Program-made: the position numbers and the translations under genes
From: Acidocella sp.
Lineage (GTDB): Bacteria > Pseudomonadota > Alphaproteobacteria > Acetobacterales > Acetobacteraceae
NCBI RefSeq assembly: GCF_013044125.1
Contig: NZ_JABEVC010000135.1
Span: forward strand, 1 to 38,840
Length of the DNA: 38,840 bases
Direction: 5' to 3'
The notes under the pieces: generated by a model
The model's database searches: none
What the model saw: the letters and a program-made list of their open reading frames with translations, nothing else
Told to the model about the DNA's origin: nothing
In this document: positions 16,734 through 25,323 of the stretch, in pieces
How the letters are laid out: each line of letters opens with the position of its first letter
Numbering within the stretch: position 1 is the first letter of the stretch

Positions 16734-18002
16734 TCAGTGCATCATCGCCAGTGCGTGCATGAAGAAATCCCGGCCGCCGAAATTGCCTGATTTCAGCGCA
16801 AGCAACATGTCCGTATTGTTTCCGCCCAAGCTGCGCAACACAGGTACGCCGGGGGCAATTTCCGGGCCAAGCTGAAAGGCTGATATCCCCAAGCGGTTTA
16901 TCACCGCGCCAGAGGTCTCGCCACCGCCAACGACCAGGCGCTTTACACCGCGCGCGACGAGACCGGCGGCAATGGCAGCCATTGCTTGTTCAATCGCATG
17001 GCCGGCGCGCTCGCGGCCGTAGCGTTCCTGCAGCCGCGCCACCTCTTCTGGCGAACCGCTGCTGGCGATAAGTACCGGGCCAGCGGCCAGGCGCGCCGCC
17101 GCCCATTCCAGGCCATCTGAGATTTCCTCCGGATTATCCATCAATTTCTCAGTCCGCAGGCGCAAAACTGGTAAAAACCGTGCAGCGGCATCAATCTGTT
17201 CCAGAGTGGCTTTTGAACAGCTTCCCACCAGGCAGGCCGCAAAACCACCAACTGGCGTGCCTGCATCCGCCAGCTTCGCGGTGCTGTTCACCGCAAGCGC
17301 GCGTGCAAGCCCCAGGCCCAGCCCGGATGCACCAACGGAAAGTTTCTGGCCGATGGCGGCGGCGCCGATCGCCAGCAGGTCGCTCTCCCTGATGGCATCA
17401 ATAATCGCGATGCCGCGATGCTGTTTGGCGAGTTCACGCTGGCGCGCCAGAATTGCTTCCGGCCCGCGTGCAACAACCTCCACGTCGATTAGCCCTATTT
17501 GCGCATTACCGCACTGGCGCTGCAGAACGCGCACGAGGTTGGAGTCCCGCATCGGGTTTAGCGGATGATCTTTCAACGGGCTTTCGTTCAACGGGACGCC
17601 ATTTACGAATAAATGGCCCTGGTAAACGGTGCGGCCTGTTTCAGGAAATGCTGGCGTGACAAGCAGGCTTTCTGCGCCGTCATCAGCCTGCAACGCCAAG
17701 GTTACCGGCCCGATATTGCCCGCATCTGTTGAATCGAATGTGGAACATATTTTGAACATCACATGCCCCGCGCCCTGGCTCCGCAGCCAGCGCGCCGCGG
17801 CACGTGAACTGGCAACTGCATCTGCGGCCACGATAGACCGGCTTTTCAGTGAAACGACGACAGCATCGACATCCTCCAGAGGCAATCCTGCCTCAGGAAC
17901 GCCAATCGTCTGAACAGTTCGCAGGCCGTTGCGTGTCAGCGTGTTCGCAAGGTCGGAGGCGCCCGTGTAATCATCAGCGATGCAGCCAAGACGAAGGCTC
18001 AT
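16734..18002 (-). CDS. otnK: 3-oxo-tetronate 4-kinase (DUF1537 family)
   Basis: A 422-residue four-carbon acid-sugar kinase. The family phosphorylates 3-oxo-tetronate before decarboxylation to dihydroxyacetone phosphate. Motifs: N-terminal ADDYTGASDLAN (residues 9-20), KICSTFDSTDAGNIGP, PAFPETGRTVYQGHLFVNG with the PLKDHPLNPM stretch, and the C-terminal nucleotide-binding VVGGGETSGAVINRLG and LALKSGNFGG. Length and motif order are standard. Start ATG 18002 overlaps the stop of the isomerase gene (ATGA), so translation is coupled; order on this strand is ltnD-otnI-otnK. The adjoining aldolase-type decarboxylase and isomerase support the tetronate role over the related apionate or ketose-acid kinases, but the stereochemistry of the substrate is open. 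Confidence 0.9.
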   Translation of the reverse strand: MSLRLGCIADDYTGASDLANTLTRNGLRTVQTIGVPEAGLPLEDVDAVVVSLKSRSIVAADAVASSRAAARWLRSQGAGHVMFKICSTFDSTDAGNIGPVTLALQADDGAESLLVTPAFPETGRTVYQGHLFVNGVPLNESPLKDHPLNPMRDSNLVRVLQRQCGNAQIGLIDVEVVARGPEAILARQRELAKQHRGIAIIDAIRESDLLAIGAAAIGQKLSVGASGLGLGLARALAVNSTAKLADAGTPVGGFAACLVGSCSKATLEQIDAAARFLPVLRLRTEKLMDNPEEISDGLEWAAARLAAGPVLIASSGSPEEVARLQERYGRERAGHAIEQAMAAIAAGLVARGVKRLVVGGGETSGAVINRLGISAFQLGPEIAPGVPVLRSLGGNNTDMLLALKSGNFGGRDFFMHALAMMH

Positions 18003-18781
18003 TGCTTTGCTCCGGCATCATGCAACCACCCGAGACCTGCAAGCGTTCCGCCGCGCGGATTATACTCACACCCGATGAAGCCGCTATAATTCAGGTTTTC
18101 CAGATGCCGGAAAATATGGCCGTCGTTCAGTTCGCCGGTATCGGGCTCATTGCGCAGCGGCACACTGGCCACCTGCACATGGCCGATCATTGGCATCAGC
18201 CGGGCCAACGCAGCCGAGACATCTCCATGCATAATCTGACGATGGAAAATATCGAATTGCAACCGCAGGGTCCTTAATCCCAGCTGTTGAATCAGCGCCT
18301 CGGCATAGGGGTAATCATTGAGGAAATATCCCGGCATGCTGCGTGCGTTGATCGGCTCCAGCAACAGCTCAATGCCGTGCTCCGCCAGTTGTTCCGCCGC
18401 GTAGGTTACCGCCGTCTCGTAGCTTGCAGCCGCCTCGAGGTTATCGCGGTTCGCAATGCCCGCCATAAGGTGCAGCCGCTTCGCCCCGGTTGCCTGGGCG
18501 TACACCAAGGCTGTTTGCACACTCGCTTTCAACTCTTCCAGCCGGCCGGGCAGGGCGGCTATCCCGCGTTCACCTGCCGCCCAATCGCCCGGCGGCATAT
18601 TGAACAGCGCCTGCGTCAGCCTATGGCGCTGCAGGCGAGCCGCAATCGCTTCCGGCGGGTGATCATAAGGGAAGAGATATTCCACCGCCTGGAACCCGGC
18701 ATCGGCCGCCGCGCCAAAGCGGTCCAGAAACGGCCATTCGGTGAACATCATCGAGATATTGGCTGCAAATTTTAACATCAA
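17999..18781 (-). CDS. otnI: 2-oxo-tetronate isomerase (hydroxypyruvate-isomerase-like)
   Basis: A 260-residue TIM-barrel enzyme of the Hyi/OtnI family. It starts at ATG 18781 (MMLKFAANISMMFTEWPFLDRF), overlapping the ltnD stop by 4 nt. The metal/acid residues expected for the family lie in LLLEPINARSMPGYFLND, LQFDIFHRQIMHGD, HVQVASVP and GCEYNPRGGT. In the L-threonate/D-erythronate routes it turns the 2-oxo acid made by the dehydrogenase into the 3-oxo acid used by OtnK. A plain hydroxypyruvate isomerase would have very similar sequence; its position between ltnD and otnK, with overlapping reading frames on both sides, is the main reason for the otnI call. Confidence 0.88.
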   Translation of the reverse strand: MMLKFAANISMMFTEWPFLDRFGAAADAGFQAVEYLFPYDHPPEAIAARLQRHRLTQALFNMPPGDWAAGERGIAALPGRLEELKASVQTALVYAQATGAKRLHLMAGIANRDNLEAAASYETAVTYAAEQLAEHGIELLLEPINARSMPGYFLNDYPYAEALIQQLGLRTLRLQFDIFHRQIMHGDVSAALARLMPMIGHVQVASVPLRNEPDTGELNDGHIFRHLENLNYSGFIGCEYNPRGGTLAGLGWLHDAGAKQ

Positions 18782-19707
18782 TTATCATTTTCCGGCAGTT
18801 TTACACCGCCCAGGCGGGCATAAACACGCGCGACGGAGGCATCGTCATCGCGGCCCAGGCCCATGCCTGAGGCGGCGAGAAACATCTGTAGCGCACTGGC
18901 TGCGACAGGAACCGGAAATTTTGCGTCTCTCGCCATGTCCTGAATGATGCCAAGATCTTTCACGAAAATATCCACCGCACTGTGCGGGGTATAATCTCCG
19001 GCCAGAACATGCGGCATGCGGTTTTCAAACATCCAGGAATTTCCAGCGGATGCGGTAATCACCTCATACACCTTCCCAAGATCCAGCCCCTGCCGCGCGG
19101 CGAAGGCCATCGCCTCGCTGGCGGCGGCGATATGCACCCCGGCCAGAAGCTGGTTGATCATTTTGAACGCAGCCCCCAGCCCCGCCTCGCTGCCCAGCTC
19201 ATAAACCTTCGCAGCCATCGCTGAGAGTGCAGGCTGGGCCTTGGAAAATGCTTCAGGGGAACCGGAGGCGAGAATGGTCAACGCGCCATCGCGTGCGCGG
19301 ATGGCGCCGCCGCTAATCGGTGCGTCCAGGTAATGCCGGCCGGTTGCCTCCAGCCGCGCCGCGAACTGCCGCGCGATTTCTGGCGCCATGGTGGCGGCGG
19401 AGATGAACACGCCGCCTTTGGGCAATGTTTCCGCAACGCCTGCGTCGCCAAACAGAATCGCCTCGGTCTGCGCGGCATTCACCACCACCGAGACGACAAT
19501 TTCAGCGCCCGCGGCCGCTTGTGCCGGGCTGTCCGCACCGCGTCCGCCCTCTGCCTGCAAGCGCTCGACGGCTTCACGCGCGACATCGAACCCCGCCACC
19601 GCAAAACCCGCGCGGCTCAGCGACTGCGCCATGCCAAAGCCCATGGAGCCCAGTCCGATGACCGCAACAGTCGCGGTATTTGGTATATTGATGGTTTGAG
19701 TGCTCAT
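18778..19707 (-). CDS. ltnD: L-threonate 2-dehydrogenase-like beta-hydroxyacid dehydrogenase
   Basis: A 309-residue enzyme, start ATG 19707. VAVIGLGSMGFGMAQSL is the NAD-binding motif (about residues 14-30), with DAPISGGAIRARDGALTI as the substrate signature and the catalytic lysine in AAFKMINQLLAGVHIAAASEA. This last string is very typical of LtnD, which oxidises L-threonate (or a related four-carbon acid) at C2 to start the pathway completed by OtnI, OtnK and OtnC. First gene of the - strand tetronate operon. The promoter region shared with otnC holds two LacI-type operators, so repression by the LacI protein at 8934-9983 is likely. Confidence 0.88.
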   Translation of the reverse strand: MSTQTINIPNTATVAVIGLGSMGFGMAQSLSRAGFAVAGFDVAREAVERLQAEGGRGADSPAQAAAGAEIVVSVVVNAAQTEAILFGDAGVAETLPKGGVFISAATMAPEIARQFAARLEATGRHYLDAPISGGAIRARDGALTILASGSPEAFSKAQPALSAMAAKVYELGSEAGLGAAFKMINQLLAGVHIAAASEAMAFAARQGLDLGKVYEVITASAGNSWMFENRMPHVLAGDYTPHSAVDIFVKDLGIIQDMARDAKFPVPVAASALQMFLAASGMGLGRDDDASVARVYARLGGVKLPENDN

Positions 19708-19818
19708 TTACATCTTCCAACGAGCCAGGCTGGCGCCGTGGCATAGCGGTTTCTTTTGGTACTCTGGCACGTGATGATCTCCCAAAACGCGGCATTCACC
19801 GCTGGCGCTGCGTGTAAA

Positions 19819-19832
19819 TGGTAGCGCTATCA
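19819..19832. promoter_or_regulatory. LacI-family operator 1 in the ltnD/otnC divergent region
   Basis: TGGTAGCGCTATCA, identical over all 14 bases to the site at 10071-10084 beside lacI. It lies 112 bp upstream of the ltnD start. Identity over 14 bases in two intergenic regions about 9.7 kb apart is hard to explain by chance. Confidence 0.8.
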
Positions 19833-19870
19833 TATTTCTAGGTCATTTTGCGGCGCTTGCCAAGAGCTAA

Positions 19871-19884
19871 TGGGAGCGCTACCA
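19871..19884. promoter_or_regulatory. LacI-family operator 2 in the ltnD/otnC divergent region
   Basis: TGGGAGCGCTACCA shares the AGCGCT core and both ends with the other two sites. Its centre lies 52 bp from operator 1, about five helical turns, so both sites face the same side of the DNA. That would allow cooperative binding by a tetramer or two dimers. It is 39 bp upstream of otnC. Confidence 0.7.
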
Positions 19885-19922
19885 ATTCAATGTTTACAAT
19901 GGCCAAAAGGAAGTGAAGCACG

Positions 19923-20576
19923 ATGAATGAATCGGCCCTGCGCGAGCAGATCTGCCGTTTTGGCGCCTCTCTGTTTGCGCGTGGGCTTACGCCAGGCGCA
20001 TCGGGCAACATCTCTGTGCGGCTGGAGGGTGGCGGCTGGCTGGTTACGCCCACCAATGCCTCTTTGGGGGTTCTGGACCCGGCGCGGCTCTCCGTGCTCG
20101 ATGCTGCGGGCCGGTTGCTCTCAGGTGACCCGCCAACCAAGGAAATCCCGCTGCACGCTGCGATTTATGAAAGCCGCAAGGCCGCCGCGGTGGTGCATCT
20201 GCATTCAACCCATGCCGTCGCGGTCTCCATGCTGCCGGAAATCAACCCGGCCAACGCGCTGCCCCCGCTCACCCCTTATTATGTGATGCGCTGCGGCTGC
20301 ACCGCCCTGGTGGCGTATCATCGCCCGGGAGACCCGGCGGTAGGAGACGCCATTCGCGGCCTCGGCGGCCGTTATTCCTGCGTTCTGCTGGCCAATCATG
20401 GTTCGGTGCTCGCGGGTGAAACTCTGGAGGCGGCTGTTTTCGCGGCGGAGGAACTGGAGGAGACGGCGAAGCTCTATCTGTTGCTGCGCGGCGCCGCTCC
20501 GCGCGTGCTGGATTCGGCTCAACTCAACGATCTGGTGGATCATTTCAATTTATCTCCAGAGCTGCGCCGGATGTGA
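19923..20576 (+). CDS. otnC: 3-oxo-tetronate 4-phosphate decarboxylase (class II aldolase fold)
   Basis: A 217-residue class II aldolase/adducin-family protein with ATG 19923 and an AAGGAAG ribosome site. The zinc-binding histidines are in VVHLHSTHA, with the distal one in LLANHGSVLAG. The acidic residue in TKEIPLHAAIY and the phosphate loop TPGASGNISVRL (residues 23-34) are in place. In the tetronate pathway it decarboxylates the phosphorylated 3-oxo acid to dihydroxyacetone phosphate. It is transcribed away from ltnD-otnI-otnK but shares their operator region, so the four enzymes together make a complete route from a four-carbon sugar acid to glycolysis. Fuculose-phosphate aldolase is the main alternative name for this fold. 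Confidence 0.88.
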   Translation: MNESALREQICRFGASLFARGLTPGASGNISVRLEGGGWLVTPTNASLGVLDPARLSVLDAAGRLLSGDPPTKEIPLHAAIYESRKAAAVVHLHSTHAVAVSMLPEINPANALPPLTPYYVMRCGCTALVAYHRPGDPAVGDAIRGLGGRYSCVLLANHGSVLAGETLEAAVFAAEELEETAKLYLLLRGAAPRVLDSAQLNDLVDHFNLSPELRRM

Positions 20577-20629
20577 CGCGCTTCGGGTGCCCCAAAAGCC
20601 CGCCTGCCACGAAATCGGCCAGTCTGTTT

Positions 20630-20647
20630 CCGCGAATTGATTCGCGG
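20630..20647. other. short hairpin between otnC and glycerate kinase genes
   Basis: CCGCGAA (20630-20636) pairs with TTCGCGG (20641-20647) around TTGA. There is no T-run after it. It lies in the 138-nt gap between otnC and the glycerate kinase gene and may mark a processing site or a weak attenuator; the rest of the gap shows nothing recognisable. Confidence 0.35.
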
Positions 20648-20714
20648 GCCGTGCCGGGCCACATTCCCCATATTCTGGCCCTGCCGATCCGCAGCGAATT
20701 TGGAGCATGACGTA

Positions 20715-22049
20715 ATGACCGAGCCTGACCTGTTGCGGCGTATGTTCGATGCCGCTGTGTGTGCCGCGGCGCCGGATCTGGCGGTGCCACCGCATTTGCC
20801 CGCTCCGCCGCGCGGCCGCACGGTCGTGATCGGCGCGGGCAAAGCCGCCGCCGCCATGGCGCGCGCGGTGGAATTGAACTGGCCGGCGGGTCATCCCATC
20901 AGCGGGTTGGCCGTCACCCGCTATGGCCACGGCGTTGGCCCACTGGCGCGCATTGAGGTGGTGGAGGCGGCTCATCCGGTACCTGATGCCGCCGGGCAGG
21001 ACGCTGCCCAGCGCATCCTGACGATGGTGCAAGGGCTGGAGCCGGAGGATTTGGTGCTGTGTTTGATTTCCGGCGGCGGGTCTTCGCTGCTTTCACTACC
21101 CGCTCCAGGCGTCACCCTGGCCGACAAGCAGGAGATCAACCGCGCGTTGCTGCGCAGCGGGGCGAATATTCATGAGATGAATTGCGTTCGCAAGCATCTT
21201 TCCGCCATCAAGGGCGGCCGCCTGGCCGCCGCTGCCGCTCCGGCTCAACTGGTGACGCTGCTGATTTCCGATGTGCCGGGCGACGACCCTTCGGTAATCG
21301 CTTCAGGCCCCACCGTGCCGGACGCCACGACCCAGGCCGAGGCCAAGGCGATTCTGGCGCGCTACCAAATTGCGCTGGCGCCGCATGTGCGCGCGCTGCT
21401 GGATGACCCGTCCGCCGAGACGCCCAAGCCCGGTAATCCGGCCTTCGCCCACACGCAAACGCACATCATCGCCGCCCCGCAGGCCTCGCTGGAGGCCGCC
21501 GCTGCCATCGCGCGGGCCGCGGGGGTCACGCCATTGATACTGGGCGATGCCCTGGAAGGTGAGGCCGCAGAGGTAGGCCGGGTGATGGCGGGGATCGCCA
21601 GGCAGGTGGCGCTGCACCGGCAGCCCGCGCCGCCGCCTTGCGTCCTGCTCTCGGGCGGCGAGACCACCGTCACCGTGCGCGGCCAGGGGCGCGGCGGGCG
21701 GAATGTGGAGTTTTTGCTCTCCCTCGCCATCGCCCTTGGCGGGCAGCCCGGCATTTGGGCCATCGCGGGCGACACGGACGGCGTGGACGGCGCCGAGGAA
21801 GTCGCGGGGGCGATCGTCACGCCGGATACGCTGGCCCGCGCGGCCGCCCTTGGCATGAATCCTCGCGCCAGCCTGGATGACAATAACGGCCACGGATTTT
21901 TCGCGGCGCTGGATGATCAGGTGATCACCGGCCCGACACTCACCAATGTCAACGATTTTCGCGCCATCCTTATCACCGCCGCCAGCACGGAGGGCAATAT
22001 TGGCCACCCGGCGGCCATGCAGGCTGATTTAAGGAAGGACTCACCATGA
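20715..22049 (+). CDS. gckA: glycerate 2-kinase (MOFRL family)
   Basis: A 444-residue enzyme that makes 2-phosphoglycerate from glycerate. ATG 20715 is chosen because it has TGGAG upstream and gives the family N-terminus DLLRRMFDAAVCAAAP; the frame is open 78 nt further. Motifs: VVIGAGKAAAAMARA, ISGGGSSLLSLPAPGVTLADK, HLSAIKGGRLAAAA, LISDVPGDDPSVIASGP, and the C-terminal MOFRL segment with GGETTVTVRGQGRGGRN and AGDTDGVDGAEEVAGA. It fits both the sugar-acid locus and the glycolate genes downstream, where glyoxylate-derived glycerate must be phosphorylated. Its stop overlaps the ATG of a possible 35-residue ORF. Confidence 0.9.
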   Translation: MTEPDLLRRMFDAAVCAAAPDLAVPPHLPAPPRGRTVVIGAGKAAAAMARAVELNWPAGHPISGLAVTRYGHGVGPLARIEVVEAAHPVPDAAGQDAAQRILTMVQGLEPEDLVLCLISGGGSSLLSLPAPGVTLADKQEINRALLRSGANIHEMNCVRKHLSAIKGGRLAAAAAPAQLVTLLISDVPGDDPSVIASGPTVPDATTQAEAKAILARYQIALAPHVRALLDDPSAETPKPGNPAFAHTQTHIIAAPQASLEAAAAIARAAGVTPLILGDALEGEAAEVGRVMAGIARQVALHRQPAPPPCVLLSGGETTVTVRGQGRGGRNVEFLLSLAIALGGQPGIWAIAGDTDGVDGAEEVAGAIVTPDTLARAAALGMNPRASLDDNNGHGFFAALDDQVITGPTLTNVNDFRAILITAASTEGNIGHPAAMQADLRKDSP

Positions 22050-22153
22050 CCGGCGGCATTCAGGCGCTCACCGCCTGGCTTCCGTTCGGGTCGCCGGGCT
22101 CCACCGCTCCGCTCAAGCTTGCGGTTGTTCGGCGCCTGCGACATGTTGCCTGA
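22046..22153 (+). CDS. possible 35-aa small ORF before lctP
   Basis: An ATG at 22046 overlaps the glycerate-kinase stop as ATGA and is preceded by AAGGAAGG about 8 nt upstream, a stronger ribosome site than most genes here have. The 35-codon product (MTGGIQALTAWLPFGSPG, then a basic tail) has no recognisable domain. It could be a coupled small protein or a leader whose translation affects lctP, whose own start is 45 nt further on. It could equally be the decayed beginning of a lost gene. No function is proposed. Confidence 0.3.
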   Translation: MTGGIQALTAWLPFGSPGSTAPLKLAVVRRLRHVA

Positions 22154-22198
22154 CTGCCCATAAAACAATGCCCAAGAACCAAAAATAAGGAGGCTTTT

Positions 22199-23818
22199 AT
22201 GTTCGCACAATTACTCACGCCCATTGAAGGCAGCCTTGGGGACTCGTTCCTCATCGCGGTCCTGCCGGTTGTCGCCGTGCTGCTGCTGCTGGGCGTCTTT
22301 CGCCGCCCTGCCTGGCAGGCGGCGCTGGCCGGGCTGCTCACCGGCCTTGCCGTCGCGATCATGGCCTGGCAAATGCCCGTGCACCTCGCCCTCAACGCCG
22401 TGGCAAATGGCGCGGTATTCGCCGCCTGGCCGGTGATGTGGATCGTGGTCAACGCGCTGTTGCTCTATAACGTAGCGGTCAAATCCGGGCGTTTCGAGGC
22501 CTTCCGCAAATGGGTGATCGAACATTTGCCGAACGACCGCCGGGTTGTGCTGGTTGTCATCGGCTTCTGCTTCGGTGCCCTGCTCGAAGGCATTGCCGGT
22601 TTTGGCACGCCGGTCGCCATTACCAGTTCGCTGCTGATCATGGTTGGTTTTCCCGCCCTTGATGCGCTGGTGTTCGTGCTCATCTTCAACACCGCCCCGG
22701 TCGCGTTCGGCGCGCTTGGCGTTCCTGTCACCGTGCTGGGCGCGGTGACGAGCCTGCCCGCGAGCACGTTGGGTGCCATGGTCGGGCGCCAGCTGCCGCT
22801 GATGGCGCTGATCCTGCCGTTTTACGTAATGGCGGTATACGGCGGATGGCGTTCGCTCAAGGCGCTCTGGCCCTTGCTGCTGGTTGCCGGGAGCAGTTTC
22901 GCGGCCGCGCAGTTCGTAACCTCCAATTATATCGACTACCCGCTTACCGATGTTTTGTCCTCGCTCGGCTCTCTCGTCATCACGCTGCTGTTCCTGCGCG
23001 TCTGGCGTCCCGCTCCGGATGCCGCTTTCGCGGTCTCGGAAACCAAGCTGCAAGACGCTGAACGCACGGAAATGAACATTGCCCCCTGGCAGGGCTGGAT
23101 TCCCTGGGTCGTGGTCTCGGCCATCGTCATCGCCTGGACATTTTACGGCGTGGCAGCGCTTGGCCAGCAGGCGATTCACTGGCCCGGTCTGGACAAGGCA
23201 ATCTCCATCACGTTGTACCATGGCAAACCCTATGCGGCTGTCTGGGTTTTCCAGCCGCTTGGCACCGGCACGGCGATTTTGCTGTCAGCCGTAATCACCG
23301 CGTTGATGTTCAGCCTGAGCCCCCGCGCGTTCCTGGGCTGCATAAAGCAGACGGTCAAACAGGTCTGGATCGCGGTTGTCACCGTGATGCTGATCGTTGG
23401 TCTGGCCTACTTGATGAATTATTCAGGTCTGGCTTACACGCTGGGGGCTGGCGTGGCGGCAACCGGAAGGCTGTTTGTGCTGCTCTCGCCCTTTCTGGGC
23501 TGGATTGCCGTGATGCTTTCGGGCAGTGATACCTCAGGTAACGCTCTGTTCGGCAATCTGCAGGTGGTCGCGGCCCAGCAGCTTCATCTCAACCCGGTGC
23601 TTTTTGCCGCCACCAACTCATCCGGCGGTGTCATGGGCAAGATGATCTCGCCGCAGAACATCGCCACCGGCGTCTCCGTCACCAACCTCAAGGGCCAGGA
23701 AGGCCAGGTATTCGCGCGCACTTTCGTGCACTCGGTCATCCTCACGCTAATGCTCAGCGGCCTGGTGGTGGTGGAGCAGTTCGTCATTCCGTGGATCATT
23801 CCCGCGATAGGAGGTTGA
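22199..23818 (+). CDS. lctP: L-lactate/glycolate permease (LctP family)
   Basis: A 539-residue polytopic membrane protein with a near-ideal AAGGAGG ribosome site 5 nt before ATG 22199. The family signatures are clear: GALLEGIAGFGTPVAITSSL, FNTAPVAFGALGVPVTVLGA, LAYLMNYSGLAYTLG, GSDTSGNALFGNLQVVAA and NSSGGVMGKMISPQNIATG. LctP/GlcA proteins carry lactate and glycolate by proton symport across the inner membrane. Because it is followed after a single base by glycolate oxidase genes, glycolate (or D-lactate) uptake is the best guess for its job here. Confidence 0.93.
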   Translation: MFAQLLTPIEGSLGDSFLIAVLPVVAVLLLLGVFRRPAWQAALAGLLTGLAVAIMAWQMPVHLALNAVANGAVFAAWPVMWIVVNALLLYNVAVKSGRFEAFRKWVIEHLPNDRRVVLVVIGFCFGALLEGIAGFGTPVAITSSLLIMVGFPALDALVFVLIFNTAPVAFGALGVPVTVLGAVTSLPASTLGAMVGRQLPLMALILPFYVMAVYGGWRSLKALWPLLLVAGSSFAAAQFVTSNYIDYPLTDVLSSLGSLVITLLFLRVWRPAPDAAFAVSETKLQDAERTEMNIAPWQGWIPWVVVSAIVIAWTFYGVAALGQQAIHWPGLDKAISITLYHGKPYAAVWVFQPLGTGTAILLSAVITALMFSLSPRAFLGCIKQTVKQVWIAVVTVMLIVGLAYLMNYSGLAYTLGAGVAATGRLFVLLSPFLGWIAVMLSGSDTSGNALFGNLQVVAAQQLHLNPVLFAATNSSGGVMGKMISPQNIATGVSVTNLKGQEGQVFARTFVHSVILTLMLSGLVVVEQFVIPWIIPAIGG

Positions 23819-23819
23819 C

Positions 23820-25310
23820 ATGATTTTGATGCCCCCACCCGATCAGGCCGTGCTCGCCCGCCGCACGCAGATCGTCGCCGATTTGCGGCAGATCGTGCCC
23901 GGCGACGGGGTGATCGACACCGAGCATGAACGCCGTGCCTTTGAATGCGATGGGCTCACAGCCTACCGCCAATTGCCGATGGTGGTGGTGCTCCCTAGCA
24001 CCACCGCGCAGATTGTCGGCGTGCTGCGCTATTGCACCGCGCATAATGTTAAGGTGGTTCCCCGCGGGGCGGGCACTTCGCTCTCCGGCGGGGCGTTGCC
24101 GCTGGAGGACGGCGTTCTCCTGGGGCTAGGAAAATTCAAGCGTATCCTGGAAATTGATACGGCCAACCGCTGCGTGGTGGTGCAACCCGGCGTCACCAAT
24201 CTGGGCATAACCCACGCGGTGCAGGGGTTGGGCCTGTACTATGCGCCGGACCCCTCCAGCCAGATCGCCTGCACCATCGGCGGCAATGTGGCGGAGAATT
24301 CCGGCGGTGTGCACTGCCTTAAATATGGGCTGACCACCAATAATGTCATCGGCATAGAAATGGTAACGATGGACGGCGAAATCCTGCGCCTCGGCGGCAA
24401 GCATTTTGACTCCGGCGGGTTAGATCTCCTCGGCGTGATGGTCGGCTCCGAGGGGCTGCTCGGCGTGGTCACCGAAGTCACCGTGCGGGTGCTGCCCCCC
24501 CCTCCGGGCGCGCGCGCGTTGATGATCGGCTTCCCAACGGTTGAAGGTTCGGCCGATTGCGTGGCGGACATCATCGCCGCCGGAATCATTCCCGGCGGCA
24601 TGGAGATCATGGACAGGCTGGCGGTCGAAGCCGCCGAGGCGTTTGTCCATGCCGGTTATCCGCTTGAGGCCGCGGCCTTGCTGATTGTTGAACTTGATGG
24701 CGTGGCGGTTGAAGTTGACCATCTGGTGGCGCTGGTCGAGGAAATCGCGCAGCGCCACGGCGCCACCTCATGCCGCGCCAGCCAGTCGGAGGCCGAGCGG
24801 CTGCTGTTCTGGGCCGGGCGCAAGGCGGCCTTCCCGGCGGTGGGGCGGCTCTCGCCGGATTATTATTGCATGGACGGTACAATCCCCCGGCGGCGCATCG
24901 GCTATGTGCTGGCGCGCATCACCCAGATGGAGCAGGTCTATGGGCTGCGCGTCGCCAATGTGTTCCATGCCGGCGATGGCAATCTGCACCCCTTGATTCT
25001 CTACAACGCCAACATTCCCGGCGAGTTGGAGCGCGCCGAGGAATTCGGCAACGATATCCTGCGGCTCTGCGTTGAGGTCGGCGGCGTGCTGACGGGTGAG
25101 CATGGCGTGGGCATCGAAAAGCGCGACCTGATGGGCACGATGTTCAACGAGACCGATCTCGGGCAGCAGCAGCGCTTGAAATGCGCGTTTGACCCTGCCA
25201 GCCTGCTCAACCCCGGCAAGGTGTTTCCGCAGCTTTGCAACTGTGCCGAGCTGGGGCGCGTGCATGTGCATGGCGGCCAGACGCGCTTCCCCGAACTACC
25301 CCGCTTTTGA
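23820..25310 (+). CDS. glcD: glycolate oxidase FAD subunit
   Basis: A 496-residue flavoprotein starting at ATG 23820 behind TAGGAGGT, one base after the permease stop. The PCMH-type FAD domain reads VVPRGAGTSLSGGALPLEDG, VQPGVTNLGITHAVQGLGLYYAPDPSS and IGGNVAENSGGVHCLKYGLT. The C-terminal FAD-linked oxidase domain has RVANVFHAGDGNLHPLILYN and GGVLTGEHGVGIEKRDLM. It oxidises glycolate to glyoxylate (possibly D-lactate too) and passes electrons through GlcE/GlcF to the quinone pool. Order permease-glcD-glcE-glcF is compact. Length is typical (E. coli GlcD about 499). Confidence 0.93.
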   Translation: MILMPPPDQAVLARRTQIVADLRQIVPGDGVIDTEHERRAFECDGLTAYRQLPMVVVLPSTTAQIVGVLRYCTAHNVKVVPRGAGTSLSGGALPLEDGVLLGLGKFKRILEIDTANRCVVVQPGVTNLGITHAVQGLGLYYAPDPSSQIACTIGGNVAENSGGVHCLKYGLTTNNVIGIEMVTMDGEILRLGGKHFDSGGLDLLGVMVGSEGLLGVVTEVTVRVLPPPPGARALMIGFPTVEGSADCVADIIAAGIIPGGMEIMDRLAVEAAEAFVHAGYPLEAAALLIVELDGVAVEVDHLVALVEEIAQRHGATSCRASQSEAERLLFWAGRKAAFPAVGRLSPDYYCMDGTIPRRRIGYVLARITQMEQVYGLRVANVFHAGDGNLHPLILYNANIPGELERAEEFGNDILRLCVEVGGVLTGEHGVGIEKRDLMGTMFNETDLGQQQRLKCAFDPASLLNPGKVFPQLCNCAELGRVHVHGGQTRFPELPRF

Positions 25311-25323
25311 AAAGTATTCGCCA

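Noticed and set aside
22211-23221. 336-codon - strand open frame opposite lctP
   Set aside because: Antisense to clear LctP motifs; its composition (His, Gln, Arg, Asp rich) is typical of antisense frames.
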